A stretch of 64,000 bases of DNA from Pseudomonadota bacterium (GTDB taxonomy: Bacteria; Myxococcota; Myxococcia; Myxococcales; Myxococcaceae): positions 62,001 through 126,000 of the forward strand of contig JAFAAN010000052.1 in assembly GCA_023426545.1 (NCBI GenBank). The letters run 5' to 3'. The translations under genes and the position numbers were made by a program. Of the stretch, positions 15,732-27,136 are shown piece after piece; position 1 is the stretch's first letter, and each line of letters opens with the position of its first letter. Below the pieces are notes generated by a model. That model saw only the letters and a list, made by a program, of their open reading frames with translations. It was not told the origin of the DNA and did not search any database.

Positions 15732-16119
15732 GGCGTGCCTCGTGCGTCGAGGGTGACAACGCCCGCCATGCCCCGGCTGGGCGCCCGAACACGCCGGACG
15801 CGCGCCCCAGACGGACCTCGCCGCCGCATGACCTGGCGCTGCACTGGGTGATTCGGACGGGCACACAGGGACCGGCGCGGCACCGCATGGCTCGCACAGG
15901 CACACAGGGGACGGCGCGGCACCGCATGGCTCGCATAGGCAGATAGGGAACGGCACGGCACCACGTGGCTCGCGCGGGCACACTGGGACCGAAGCGGCAC
16001 CGTGTGGCTCGCACGAGCACGCAGGGAGCGGCTCGCCACCGGGCCCCAGCCGCCGCGGGTCCGACGCGCGGTGCATGGAGTGCCCGTACGATGAAGCGGG
16101 CCCTGTCCAGCGCGGGCGC
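15732..16119. other. 388-bp gap between receptor and permease genes, occupied by a minisatellite
   Basis: Nothing convincingly coding was found. About half of the gap is the 39-bp tandem repeat array at 15861-16040. The rest shows no tRNA, clear terminator or recognisable promoter. Confidence 0.6.
15861..16040. repeat. 39-bp tandem repeat (minisatellite), about 4.6 copies
   Basis: Units begin at 15861, 15900, 15939, 15978 and 16017, each opening with a variant of GCACACAGGG. The internal core is GGCACCGCATGGCTCGCAC. The period is exactly 39 bases, a multiple of three, so one minus-strand frame shows a 13-residue pattern CEPxGAAxxPVC. Divergence between copies is a few bases each. It lies in non-coding space inside a transporter operon. 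Confidence 0.85.
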
Positions 16120-17823
16120 TCATGGCGCCTCCCGCGCCTGGGCCGTGCCCGCATCACGCTCCATGCGCAGCGCGCGCAGCGCCAGGAAGTTGAACGGGTC
16201 CACATCCAGCCCGCGCAGGCGCGCCCGCGCGCGGTAGTAGCGGTCCGGGTGGTACAGGGGCGCAATCACCGCCTGCTCCCCGACCAGCACCTCCTGCGCC
16301 TGGACGTACTGCGCGCGGGCGCTCGCATCGTCCGGGGCGCCATCCCCGGCCTCGAGCAGCCGCTCGAAGCGCGCCATGGGCTCGCCTCCCGCCTGCGTCT
16401 CCCAGCCCGTCTGGTGATTGCCCTCCCGCTCGAAGAGCGTGAAGAACGTGTTCGGGTGCGCGTAGTCGGCCCCCAGGCGCCGCAGGTACAGGTCGTACGC
16501 GCGAGGCCCCTGCGCCGAGCGCCGCGCAATCTCCGCCGAGAAGTCCGAGCGCGGCTCGATCACTACCCGCACACCGACCCGGGTAAGCTGCGCGGCCACG
16601 CGCTCCGCGATGGCCACCTCCGGAACGAACCCATCCCCCGACCGGTAGACGAGCCGCAGGGGCCGCTCCAAGCCCGTGACGTCCGCCAGCTCCGCCCGCG
16701 CCTGCTCCGGCGCATAGTGCGGCAGGCGCGCGGCCTCCTCCGGGGTCGCGGAGATGGGAAGCTCCGGCGGCAACAGCACGTGGGACGGACGCGCCGCCGG
16801 AAGCAGCCCCGCGACCAGCGCCTCGCGGTCCAGCGCCCGGGACAACGCGCGCCGCACCTCGGGCCGGTCCAGCGGCGCCCTCTCCGTGTTGAAGGCCAGG
16901 AAGTACGTGGACAGCAGCGGCTCGCGGCGCAGGTCGCCGGGCCGGTGGATGCGCAGCGCCGCGGCGCTGTCCACGAAGACGAAGTCCACGCGCCCGCGCT
17001 CATACATCGCCGGGCCAATCTCCGACTTCATCAGCGTGATAACAGGCGCGGGTGCCTCGCCCTCCGCCAGCGGCGGAGGAAACGCCGATGCCGGGTTGTA
17101 GACGAGCCGAACGCGCTCCCCCGCCCGGTCCCACTGCTCGACGCGGTAGGGGCCCAGGGCCAGCGGCCGGCCGTCGCGCGGGCGGTCGAAGTAGTCGCGC
17201 ACCTCCTCGTCCGACTTCCCCTCCAGGTCCGCCGAGGGCGCTGGATAGAACAGGTACACGTTGGCCACGCGGGCCAGGAAGTAGCTGCGCGGTCGCGCCA
17301 GCGTCACCCGCAGCGTGTGCGCGTCCAACGCCTCCACGCCCACGCGCTCCAGCGCTGCGCGGACCTCGGCCTCCGGCGCGCCCCGCTCCTGGAGGGCCAG
17401 CGCCTCCGAGGCCCCTTCCAGGTCCGCCATCTCCCCGCGCTCGCGGCCCCGCAGCGCGCGCCGCCAACCCACGACGAAATCCCGGGCGACGAGCGGCGCG
17501 CCATTGGACCAGCGCACGTCCCCGCGCAGGTGGAACGTGTAGACGTCGCGCCCCTGGGCATCGGCCGCGCGCTCCCACCGCTCGGCCAGTCCCGGCACCA
17601 CGCTGTGGTCCGGCCCGAGCTGCGTGAGCCCGCGCTGGGTCGCCAGCATCACCGGGTAGTTGGCCCAGCTGTCCGGGTCCGAGTGGCTCCAGTCCAGCGT
17701 GGTGGGCATGGCCGGCACCACCACCTTCACGCCGGGCTCCGGCTGGAAGCCGCACGGCCCGCACGACGCGGCCACCACCGCCACCAGGTACCACCACCAC
17801 CGGAGTCGAGCGCGCGGAGCCAC
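16120..17823 (-). CDS. Peptide ABC transporter substrate-binding lipoprotein (OppA/DppA-like)
   Basis: 567 residues from the GTG at 17823, chosen because AGGAG lies a few bases upstream and a lipoprotein signal follows (WWWYLVAVVAAS-C21). The SBP family 5 signature is visible: VVVPAMPTTLDWSHSD, YPVMLATQRGLTQLG, VVPGLAERWE, YTFHLRGDVRWSNGAPLVARDFVVGW, and later FVFVDSAAALRIHR, STYFLAFNTERAPLDRPEVRRALSRALDR. It should capture oligopeptides or a similar ligand for the two permeases downstream, although a minisatellite separates the genes. Ligand unknown. Confidence 0.9.
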   Translation of the reverse strand: MAPRARLRWWWYLVAVVAASCGPCGFQPEPGVKVVVPAMPTTLDWSHSDPDSWANYPVMLATQRGLTQLGPDHSVVPGLAERWERAADAQGRDVYTFHLRGDVRWSNGAPLVARDFVVGWRRALRGRERGEMADLEGASEALALQERGAPEAEVRAALERVGVEALDAHTLRVTLARPRSYFLARVANVYLFYPAPSADLEGKSDEEVRDYFDRPRDGRPLALGPYRVEQWDRAGERVRLVYNPASAFPPPLAEGEAPAPVITLMKSEIGPAMYERGRVDFVFVDSAAALRIHRPGDLRREPLLSTYFLAFNTERAPLDRPEVRRALSRALDREALVAGLLPAARPSHVLLPPELPISATPEEAARLPHYAPEQARAELADVTGLERPLRLVYRSGDGFVPEVAIAERVAAQLTRVGVRVVIEPRSDFSAEIARRSAQGPRAYDLYLRRLGADYAHPNTFFTLFEREGNHQTGWETQAGGEPMARFERLLEAGDGAPDDASARAQYVQAQEVLVGEQAVIAPLYHPDRYYRARARLRGLDVDPFNFLALRALRMERDAGTAQAREAP

Positions 17824-17964
17824 CAGGCTCCTTCTACCCCGAAGCCCCGGGCCCCCGAAAAGGAGAAGCCAGGCACCCCGGCGGCCCTGGCCGCACGGTG
17901 TCCTGGCTTCCCTCCAGCTCACGCCGACGGGCACGGCGGCCCGCCAGCGCCTGTCACCTCATCG

Positions 17965-20424
<2,460 letters not shown>

Positions 20425-20587
20425 GTATCCGCCACCTGCGGGCCGTCGTTGATTCAGGCCCTTAGAAGAGTTGCCCGTCCGCTCGCTCGCCGAGCCTTCG
20501 TACGGGATGCAGCAGTTCTATAACACGGCGATTCGCGGCGCCGTTCCCCGGCTCAAGATTGGGGAACGGCGTCGTGCCATCAAGGGA

Positions 20588-20610
20588 ACACCCGAAGCTC
20601 CCTCGGGTGT
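20588..20610 (-). terminator. Hairpin after prolyl oligopeptidase gene
   Basis: ACACCCGA (20588-20595) pairs perfectly with TCGGGTGT (20603-20610) around a 7-base loop, 13 bases after the leftward stop codon. The following minus-strand sequence is only mildly U-rich (TTCCCTTGATGG). A second, stronger hairpin (20539-20549 with 20561-20571, 11 paired bases) lies just beyond, between this gene and lon. Confidence 0.5.
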
Positions 20611-20622
20611 CCGCCGAGGGTG

Positions 20623-22815
20623 TCAGCGGCCCTGCGCCGCCACCCCACCCTGTGCCCCCTCAACCTCCAGGGCATGGAACAGGAACGAATAGAGGTCCAC
20701 GCTGGATTCAATCGCCTTGGCCACCTGGTCGGCGCCACCGTGGCCCGCGTTGGCCTCGATGCGCAGCAGCGCCGGGGCCGGGTTGCCCGGGGCGGTCTGC
20801 ACCGCCGCCACGAACTTGCGGGCGTGCATGGGGTCCACCCGGTCATCGTGGTCCGCGGCCATCATCAGCAGCGCGGGGTAGCGCACGCCCGGCCGCACGT
20901 GGTGGTAGGGCGAGTAGGCGTACAGCGTCTTGAAGTCCTCGGGCTTCTCCGCCGTGCCGTACTCCGGAATCCACGTCCGGCCGCTGCCGAAGAGGTGGTA
21001 GCGCACCATGTCCAGCAGGGGCACCGCGCACACCACCGCGCCGTAGAGCTCCGGCCGCTGCGTCATGGCCGCGCCCACCAGCAGGCCGCCGTTGCTGCCG
21101 CCGTAGATGGCCAGCCGCTTGGGCTGCGTGTACTTCGCCTGGACCAGGTACTCGGCCGCCGCGTGGAAGTCGTCGAAGACGTTCTGCTTCTTGTCCAGGC
21201 GGCCGGCGTCGTGCCAGGCCTTGCCGTACTCGCCGCCACCCCGCAGGTTGGCCACCGCGTACACGCCGCCCGCGTCCAGCCAGGGCAGGATGCTGGCGCG
21301 GAACGTGGGCTCCATGCTCACGTTGAAGCCGCCGTAGCCATACAGCAGCGTGGGCGCGTTGCCGTCGCGCGCCAGGTCCTTCCGGTGCACCACGAACATG
21401 GGCACCTTCGTCCCGTCCTTGGACGCATAGAAGACCTGCTCGACCTGGTACTGCTCCGGGTTCATGGGCAGCTCGACCTGGGCCCAGAGCTCGGACTTGC
21501 CGGTGCGGACGGACGTCTTGTGGATCTGCCGCGGCGTGGTGAAGGAGGTGAAGACGAAGTAGGCCTCGTCCTCATCCTCCAGCCCCACCAGGTTGGACGC
21601 CGCGCCCACGCCCGGCAGCTGCACCGTGCGCACCGGCTGGCCCTTCAGCGTGGCCACCCGCACCTCGGTGGTGGCGTCCTTGAGGTACTCCAGCGCCAGG
21701 TGCCCGCCGACGATGCGCGCCGACTGGAGCGAGGCCACCGGGTCCTCGGCGACGACCTCCTTCCACGACGCCCGGGCCGGCTTCGCCGGGTCCACCTCGA
21801 AGACGCGCTGACGCGGGGCGCCCTCGTCGGTGAGGACGTAGAAGCGGTCCTTCCAGGCGACGACCTCGTACTTGGCGCCCTGGCCCTTCACCAGCAGGCG
21901 GAAGTCCTTCTCGCCCGGGCGCTTCCAGTAGACGTCGTTCTCGCTCCAGCCGCGGAGGATGTAGACGAAGAGGTACTTGCCGTCGCGGCTCAGGTCGCTC
22001 TGGAGGAACGTCGTCGGGTCCCCCGTGCGCTCATGCACCACCGCGTCCTTCGCCGGGTCCGTGCCCAGCGTGTGGAAGCGGATGGTGGTGTAGCCGGGCC
22101 GCTCGTCCACCTTGATGGACGCGTCCGTGGGCAGCCACTCGTAATAGAAGCCCTTGCTGTCGGGCGTCCACTTGGGCGTGGCGTACTTGCCGCCCTCGAT
22201 GACGTCCACCTTGGACCACTCGCCCGAGTCCACGTCGATGACGTGCAGCACCGCCTCGTCCGCGGCGTTGGGCTTCTGGGCGAAGGCCACCTTCTTGCCG
22301 TCCCACGACACCGACCAGACGCCCAGCGACACGGTGCCGTCCGCGCTCCAGGCGTTCGGGTCCAGCAGCACCTTCTCCGGCCCGCTCTCGCCCTGGCGCC
22401 AGTAGACGATGGCCTTCTCCTTGTCCTTGTGCGTGCGGGAGTAGAAGACGCGCCCGCTGCGGCGCAACGGCGTGGAGATGGAGTCGGTGTAGAACAGCTC
22501 CTTGAAGCGCGTGGCCAGCGCCTCTCGGCCGGGGAACGCGGCCAACTGCTCGCGGGCGAAGGCGTCCTGCGCCTTCATCCACGCCTGGACCTCGGGGGCC
22601 TTCTCGTCCTCGAGCCAGCGGTACGGGTCCGCCACCTGGGCGCCGTGCACGGTGTCGACAATCTGCTCCGCCCGGGTCGCCGGGTAGGACATGCGGGGGG
22701 ACTCCTCAGGTACGGGGGCCGCGGAGGCTGCCGCGGGAAGCTCTTCGCGCGCCGCCTCCTTCTGGGAGGCACACGCCGCAAGCGACATCAAGGCGGGGAC
22801 GAGCAGCTTTTTCAT
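20623..22815 (-). CDS. Prolyl oligopeptidase family serine peptidase, lipoprotein
   Basis: 730 residues. The start at 22815 gives a short lipoprotein signal (MKKLLVPALMSLAAC). A beta-propeller domain follows after YPATRAEQIVDTVHGAQVADPYRWLEDE. The alpha/beta-hydrolase domain holds the catalytic triad: Ser in YGGSNGGLL, Asp in DHDDRVDP, His in NAGHGGAD. These enzymes cleave short peptides after proline. Placement in the envelope is inferred from the lipobox. It lies between lon and clpX on the same strand but is likely a separate unit. Confidence 0.93.
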   Translation of the reverse strand: MKKLLVPALMSLAACASQKEAAREELPAAASAAPVPEESPRMSYPATRAEQIVDTVHGAQVADPYRWLEDEKAPEVQAWMKAQDAFAREQLAAFPGREALATRFKELFYTDSISTPLRRSGRVFYSRTHKDKEKAIVYWRQGESGPEKVLLDPNAWSADGTVSLGVWSVSWDGKKVAFAQKPNAADEAVLHVIDVDSGEWSKVDVIEGGKYATPKWTPDSKGFYYEWLPTDASIKVDERPGYTTIRFHTLGTDPAKDAVVHERTGDPTTFLQSDLSRDGKYLFVYILRGWSENDVYWKRPGEKDFRLLVKGQGAKYEVVAWKDRFYVLTDEGAPRQRVFEVDPAKPARASWKEVVAEDPVASLQSARIVGGHLALEYLKDATTEVRVATLKGQPVRTVQLPGVGAASNLVGLEDEDEAYFVFTSFTTPRQIHKTSVRTGKSELWAQVELPMNPEQYQVEQVFYASKDGTKVPMFVVHRKDLARDGNAPTLLYGYGGFNVSMEPTFRASILPWLDAGGVYAVANLRGGGEYGKAWHDAGRLDKKQNVFDDFHAAAEYLVQAKYTQPKRLAIYGGSNGGLLVGAAMTQRPELYGAVVCAVPLLDMVRYHLFGSGRTWIPEYGTAEKPEDFKTLYAYSPYHHVRPGVRYPALLMMAADHDDRVDPMHARKFVAAVQTAPGNPAPALLRIEANAGHGGADQVAKAIESSVDLYSFLFHALEVEGAQGGVAAQGR

Positions 22816-22951
22816 GAGCCCAGCACATACAGAAAGGCCCCCGGCCGTCCCACAAAAAGTGTGGCGGGGCCAACGGTGCCCGCCCCCTCCCCTGACGAAA
22901 AAGGCGCGCCCGGAGCACACTCGAGTGGCCCCGTGACGCGCCCCGTCAACA

Positions 22952-22972
22952 CCCGGCCCCAGGGGGCCCGGG
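22952..22972 (-). terminator. GC-rich hairpin after clpX
   Basis: CCCGGCCCC (22952-22960) pairs with the GGGGCCCGGG tract ending near 22972 with one bulged base, immediately after the clpX stop codon. No good U-run follows on the minus strand, so termination here is tentative. Confidence 0.35.
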
Positions 22973-22974
22973 CG

Positions 22975-24258
<1,284 letters not shown>

Positions 24259-24323
24259 TTCGTCCCTCGCTGCGCCTGAAAGGCCCCCAACCCCGAACTC
24301 CATCCCGTTCCCGGCTCGGGTCC

Positions 24324-24353
24324 AATCTAGTCAGCCCCCGTCCGGAACGTCCA
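24324..24353 (-). promoter_or_regulatory. Candidate sigma-A promoter of clpX
   Basis: On the minus strand TGGACG (24348-24353) and TAGATT (24324-24329) are separated by 18 bases, about 65 bases upstream of the clpX start and downstream of the clpP terminator. The -35 matches four of six consensus bases. Confidence 0.42.
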
Positions 24354-24404
24354 CGCGCCTACCGGGTACTTAACAGGGGTTGCGCCATGACGCAGAAAGC
24401 AGAA

Positions 24405-24442
24405 AGCCGGAGTCGCGGGGGCGCATTCCCGCGGCTCCGGCT
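24405..24442 (-). terminator. Strong intrinsic terminator between clpP and clpX
   Basis: A 15-base stem (24405-24419 with 24428-24442, one mismatch in RNA) encloses an 8-base loop. It is followed on the minus strand by TTCTGCTTTCTGCG. It lies 34 bases after the clpP stop codon, so it should end tig-clpP transcripts before clpX. Confidence 0.75.
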
Positions 24443-24475
24443 GCCGGCCGAGGCTCCGGAGCCCCGGCAATCCGC

Positions 24476-25096
24476 CTACTTCTTCTCTTCCTTGCCCAGC
24501 CCCACGATCTTCCGGGGAGTCTGGATCTCATCGATGATGCCGTAGGCCTTCGCCTCGGAAGCGCCCATGAAGTAGTCGCGGTCCGTGTCCTTCTCGACAC
24601 GCTCGATGGACTGGCCGGTGTGCTTGACGATGAGCTCGTTGAGCTTCGCCTTCATCCGGAGGATTTCCTTGGCCTGGATTTCGATGTCCGTGGCCTGACC
24701 GCGCACACCGCCCAGCGGCTGGTGAATCATGATGCGGCTGGACGGCAGGGCGTAGCGCTTGCCCTTCGCGCCGGCGAGCAGCAGGACGGCCCCCATGGAG
24801 GCCGCCTGCCCCACGCAGATGGTGGACACCGGACACTTCACGTACTGCATGGTGTCGTAGATGGCGAGGCCCGCCGTCACCGAGCCACCCGGCGAGTTGA
24901 TGTAGAGGTTGATGTCCTTGTCCGGGTCTTCCGACTCCAGGAACAGCAGCTGAGCGACGATGACGTTGGCCACGTCATCGTCGATCTCCGTGCCCAGCAT
25001 CACGATGCGGTCCTTCAGGAGCCGGCTGTAGATGTCGTACGAGCGCTCACCCCTGTGGGTCTGCTCAATGACGTAGGGAACGGGCATGAAGGGCAT
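24476..25096 (-). CDS. clpP: ClpP, proteolytic subunit of Clp protease
   Basis: 206 residues. Catalytic Ser in GQAASMGAVLL, His in SRIMIHQPLGG and Asp in EKDTDRDYFM are all present, as is the oxyanion segment NSPGGSV. The N-terminus MPFMPVPYVIEQTHRGERSYDIYSRLLKDRI is typical. GAGGTCGAC precedes the ATG. It is the second gene of a tig-clpP unit (21 bases between stop and start). Confidence 0.97.
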   Translation of the reverse strand: MPFMPVPYVIEQTHRGERSYDIYSRLLKDRIVMLGTEIDDDVANVIVAQLLFLESEDPDKDINLYINSPGGSVTAGLAIYDTMQYVKCPVSTICVGQAASMGAVLLLAGAKGKRYALPSSRIMIHQPLGGVRGQATDIEIQAKEILRMKAKLNELIVKHTGQSIERVEKDTDRDYFMGASEAKAYGIIDEIQTPRKIVGLGKEEKK

Positions 25097-25117
25097 GTCG
25101 ACCTCGGTGAAGGAACC

Positions 25118-26395
25118 TCACGAATACTTCGCGCGGCTCCTCAGGAATTCAATCGTCTTTTCCTCACGCAGTCGGAGAGACAACCCGAGCCGCTCGTCTG
25201 CGCCCTTGAAGTACTTCTGCACCATGGCCACCGGCTGACCCGCCTCGTTGGCGAGCTGCTCGATGCGGGCGTCCACGTCCGCGTCGGACGCCTGGATGCC
25301 CTCCTTCTGGGCGATGGACTCGAACAGCAGCGTGCCCTTCACTTCCTGGGTGGCCTTCTCGCGCATGTCCTCGCGCAGACGGTTGAAGTCCAGGTTGAGC
25401 TGGCGGGGGTCCACGCCGGAGCGCTGGAGCTGCTGCAGCGCGCCGCGCAGCATGGAGTCCATGGCCCGCTCCACCATGGCGCGGGGCACGTCGAAGGCGT
25501 TGCGCTCCACCAGCGCCGTCACCAGCGCCTCGCGCTCCTCGCCCTCCACCTGGGACTTGCGCGCCTTCTCCATGTCCGTGCGGACCTTGGCGCGCAGCTC
25601 GTCCAGAGACTGGGCGATGCCCGTCTCCTTCGCGAAGTCGTCGTTCAGCTCGGGGACGACCTCCTTCTGCACGCCCTTGAGCGTGATGTGGAAGCGCGCC
25701 GTCTTCCCACGCACCTCCTCCACCCGGTACTCCTGCGGGAAGGCGTAGTCGATGTCCTTGGACTCGCCCACCTTCACGCCCTCCAGGGCGGCAATCTTGG
25801 AGTCGACGAGCTCGCCGGGCTGCACCTGCACGGTGATGCCCTCGGCCTTGCTGCCCACGAAGGGCTGGCCGTCCACGGTGGCGTCGAAGTCCACGGTGGC
25901 GTAGTCGCCGGAGGCGGCCGAGTCCCGGTCGGTGATGGGCTCCAGGCGGCCCAGGGACTGGCGCATGCGCTCCAACTGCTCGTTCACCTGCTCGTCGGTG
26001 ACGGCGGTGTCGGACTTCGTCAGGGGCAGCTCGACGTAGTCCTTCGCCTCCACCTTGGGCTTCACCTCGACGCGCGCCTCGAAGGTGAACGGCGTGTTGG
26101 CCTTGAGGCCGGAGTTGGTCACCTGGGGCGTGGCGACGACCTCCACGTTGTGCTCGCGGATGGCCTCCACGTACGCGCTCTGCACCACGCGCTGGATGAC
26201 CTCGTCCTCCACCTGGTCACGGAAGCGCTGCTCCAGGATGCGACGAGGCACCTTGCCCTGACGGAACCCCGGCAGCCGCACCTGGCGGCCCAGGTTGGAG
26301 TACGCGCGGGAGAGCTCCTCCGCCACGCGGGCATCGTCGACCTCGATGGAGAGCTTCTTCTCAATGGGAGAGAGCTCTTCGACCTGGACCTTCAT
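25118..26395 (-). CDS. tig: Trigger factor
   Basis: 425 residues from ATG 26395 (MKVQVEELSPIEKKL), which matches the usual N-terminus; an ATG eight codons upstream is possible. The ribosome-docking signature is LPGFRQGKVPRRILEQRF. The peptidyl-prolyl isomerase domain follows (SGDYATVDFDATVDGQPF, FPQEYRVEEVRGKTARFHITLKGV). The C-terminal helical arms end the protein. Trigger factor shields nascent chains at the exit tunnel. tig-clpP order is common in bacteria. Confidence 0.96.
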   Translation of the reverse strand: MKVQVEELSPIEKKLSIEVDDARVAEELSRAYSNLGRQVRLPGFRQGKVPRRILEQRFRDQVEDEVIQRVVQSAYVEAIREHNVEVVATPQVTNSGLKANTPFTFEARVEVKPKVEAKDYVELPLTKSDTAVTDEQVNEQLERMRQSLGRLEPITDRDSAASGDYATVDFDATVDGQPFVGSKAEGITVQVQPGELVDSKIAALEGVKVGESKDIDYAFPQEYRVEEVRGKTARFHITLKGVQKEVVPELNDDFAKETGIAQSLDELRAKVRTDMEKARKSQVEGEEREALVTALVERNAFDVPRAMVERAMDSMLRGALQQLQRSGVDPRQLNLDFNRLREDMREKATQEVKGTLLFESIAQKEGIQASDADVDARIEQLANEAGQPVAMVQKYFKGADERLGLSLRLREEKTIEFLRSRAKYS

Positions 26396-26465
26396 GCGGG
26401 CCTCGCTCGCCACCGCCATGGACAGTGCGTCGCTTCAGACGGTGCCGGAAAAGATGGGACGTGCG

Positions 26466-26494
26466 CCTTTAGGGGATAGGCACGAACGGGTCAA
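26466..26494 (-). promoter_or_regulatory. Candidate sigma-A promoter of tig-clpP
   Basis: On the minus strand TTGACC (26489-26494) and TAAAGG (26466-26471) are 17 bases apart, in the gap between the tRNA-Leu 3' end and tig. It would give a leader of about 60 bases. Confidence 0.55.
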
Positions 26495-26501
26495 CGCGAA
26501 A

Positions 26502-26583
26502 TGGGCGAGGAGGGACTCGAACCCTCACACCTTGCGGTACCAGATCCTAAGTCTGGCGCGTCTACCAGTTTCGCCACCCGCCC
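26502..26583 (-). tRNA. tRNA-Leu (anticodon TAG)
   Basis: The 5' acceptor strand GGGCGGG pairs with CTCGCCC. The anticodon stem CCAGA/TCTGG encloses the loop CTTAGGA, giving TAG. The D-loop ACTGGTAGA, a class II variable arm and TTCGAGT T-loop are present. The 3' CCA is not encoded. Length is 82 bases. Confidence 0.95.
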
Positions 26584-26650
26584 GGGCTGCGTCGCGCTTC
26601 ACCGTCATACCGTGAAACGTCCACGGGACGGCAGAGGCCAGAAAACAAAA

Positions 26651-26676
26651 AGGCCCCTCCATTTCTGGAGGGGCCT
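26651..26676 (-). terminator. Intrinsic terminator of tRNA-Lys
   Basis: AGGCCCCTCC (26651-26660) and GGAGGGGCCT (26667-26676) form a perfect 10-bp stem with a 6-base loop. On the minus strand it is followed by TTTTTGTTTTC. It lies six bases after the tRNA 3' end. This is a textbook terminator and separates the Lys and Leu tRNA transcripts. Confidence 0.88.
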
Positions 26677-26681
26677 CGCAG

Positions 26682-26754
26682 TGAGAGCGGAGGGAATCGA
26701 ACCCACAACCTATGGATTAAGAGTCCATTGCTCTGCCAATTGAGCTACGCTCCC
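26682..26754 (-). tRNA. tRNA-Lys (anticodon CTT)
   Basis: Acceptor GGGAGCG pairs with CGCTCTC (one G-T pair). The anticodon stem ATGGA/TCCAT encloses CTCTTAA, giving CTT. D-loop TCAATTGGCAGA and T-loop TTCGATT are regular. Length is 73 bases and CCA is not encoded. Confidence 0.96.
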
Positions 26755-26800
26755 GGCACTGCCCCGGTCCGTCGCCTGCGCGGCGTCCAGGTGGCGGCGG

Positions 26801-26829
26801 TAACTACAGAACGCCGCTGGCTGTGTCAA
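26801..26829 (-). promoter_or_regulatory. Sigma-A-type promoter of tRNA-Lys
   Basis: On the minus strand a perfect TTGACA (26824-26829) is followed after 17 bases by TAGTTA (26801-26806), about 47 bases before the mature 5' end. Confidence 0.6.
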
Positions 26830-26969
26830 AACGTTTTTTCGCGCCCCCATTCATTCCTGTCCACGTCGAGGAACGCCCGCCGGGCTTTCCCGCGCGCGGC
26901 GCTGGTCCGCACGCCCCCCGGCCGGCCCTGGCGCGCGGCGCGAACACGTGAAGCGAGCGCGCCGCTCCG

Positions 26970-26980
26970 ATGTTCAACAT
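26970..26980. promoter_or_regulatory. Short palindrome upstream of recT-like gene
   Basis: ATGTT and AACAT flank a single C, about 155 bases upstream of the recT-like start. It includes a GTTCA core like that of myxobacterial LexA sites, but the remainder of that consensus is not met. Recorded as a possible operator only. Confidence 0.25.
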
Positions 26981-27136
26981 GCCCGTAGCACGCCTTCCGC
27001 AGCCGCCGAGCGGGGCGGCGGGCGCGCGACGGCTCGCGGTCACCCACGGCTCAAGCACCGAGCCCCCGCGGCAATCATGCGGGCGGACGGAGGTCGTCCG
27101 CCCTTTTCGCGCAGGACGAAGCAGGAGACGACACAG

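Larger units (their letters stand above)
26755..27136. other. 382-bp gap between tRNA-Lys and recT-like gene
   Basis: It contains the tRNA-Lys promoter at its left end and an 11-base palindrome (ATGTT-C-AACAT) at 26970-26980. Most of the remainder is G+C-rich sequence without a convincing reading frame. No separate RNA gene was recognised. Confidence 0.5.

Noticed and set aside
15861..16040. CRISPR array
   Set aside because: The unit is a contiguous tandem repeat without unique spacers, and no cas genes are present; the Cas4-like nuclease 36 kb away has no Cas context.
15732..16265. N-terminal extension of the DppB-like permease through the 39-bp repeats
   Set aside because: The frame is open, but the permease has a normal hydrophobic N-terminus at 15731 and the extension is a repetitive Cys/Pro sequence that also runs into the binding-protein gene.
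26965..26985. LexA box upstream of the recT-like gene
   Set aside because: Only the GTTCA core fits; the upstream half of the myxobacterial LexA consensus is not matched, so it is kept merely as a short palindrome.
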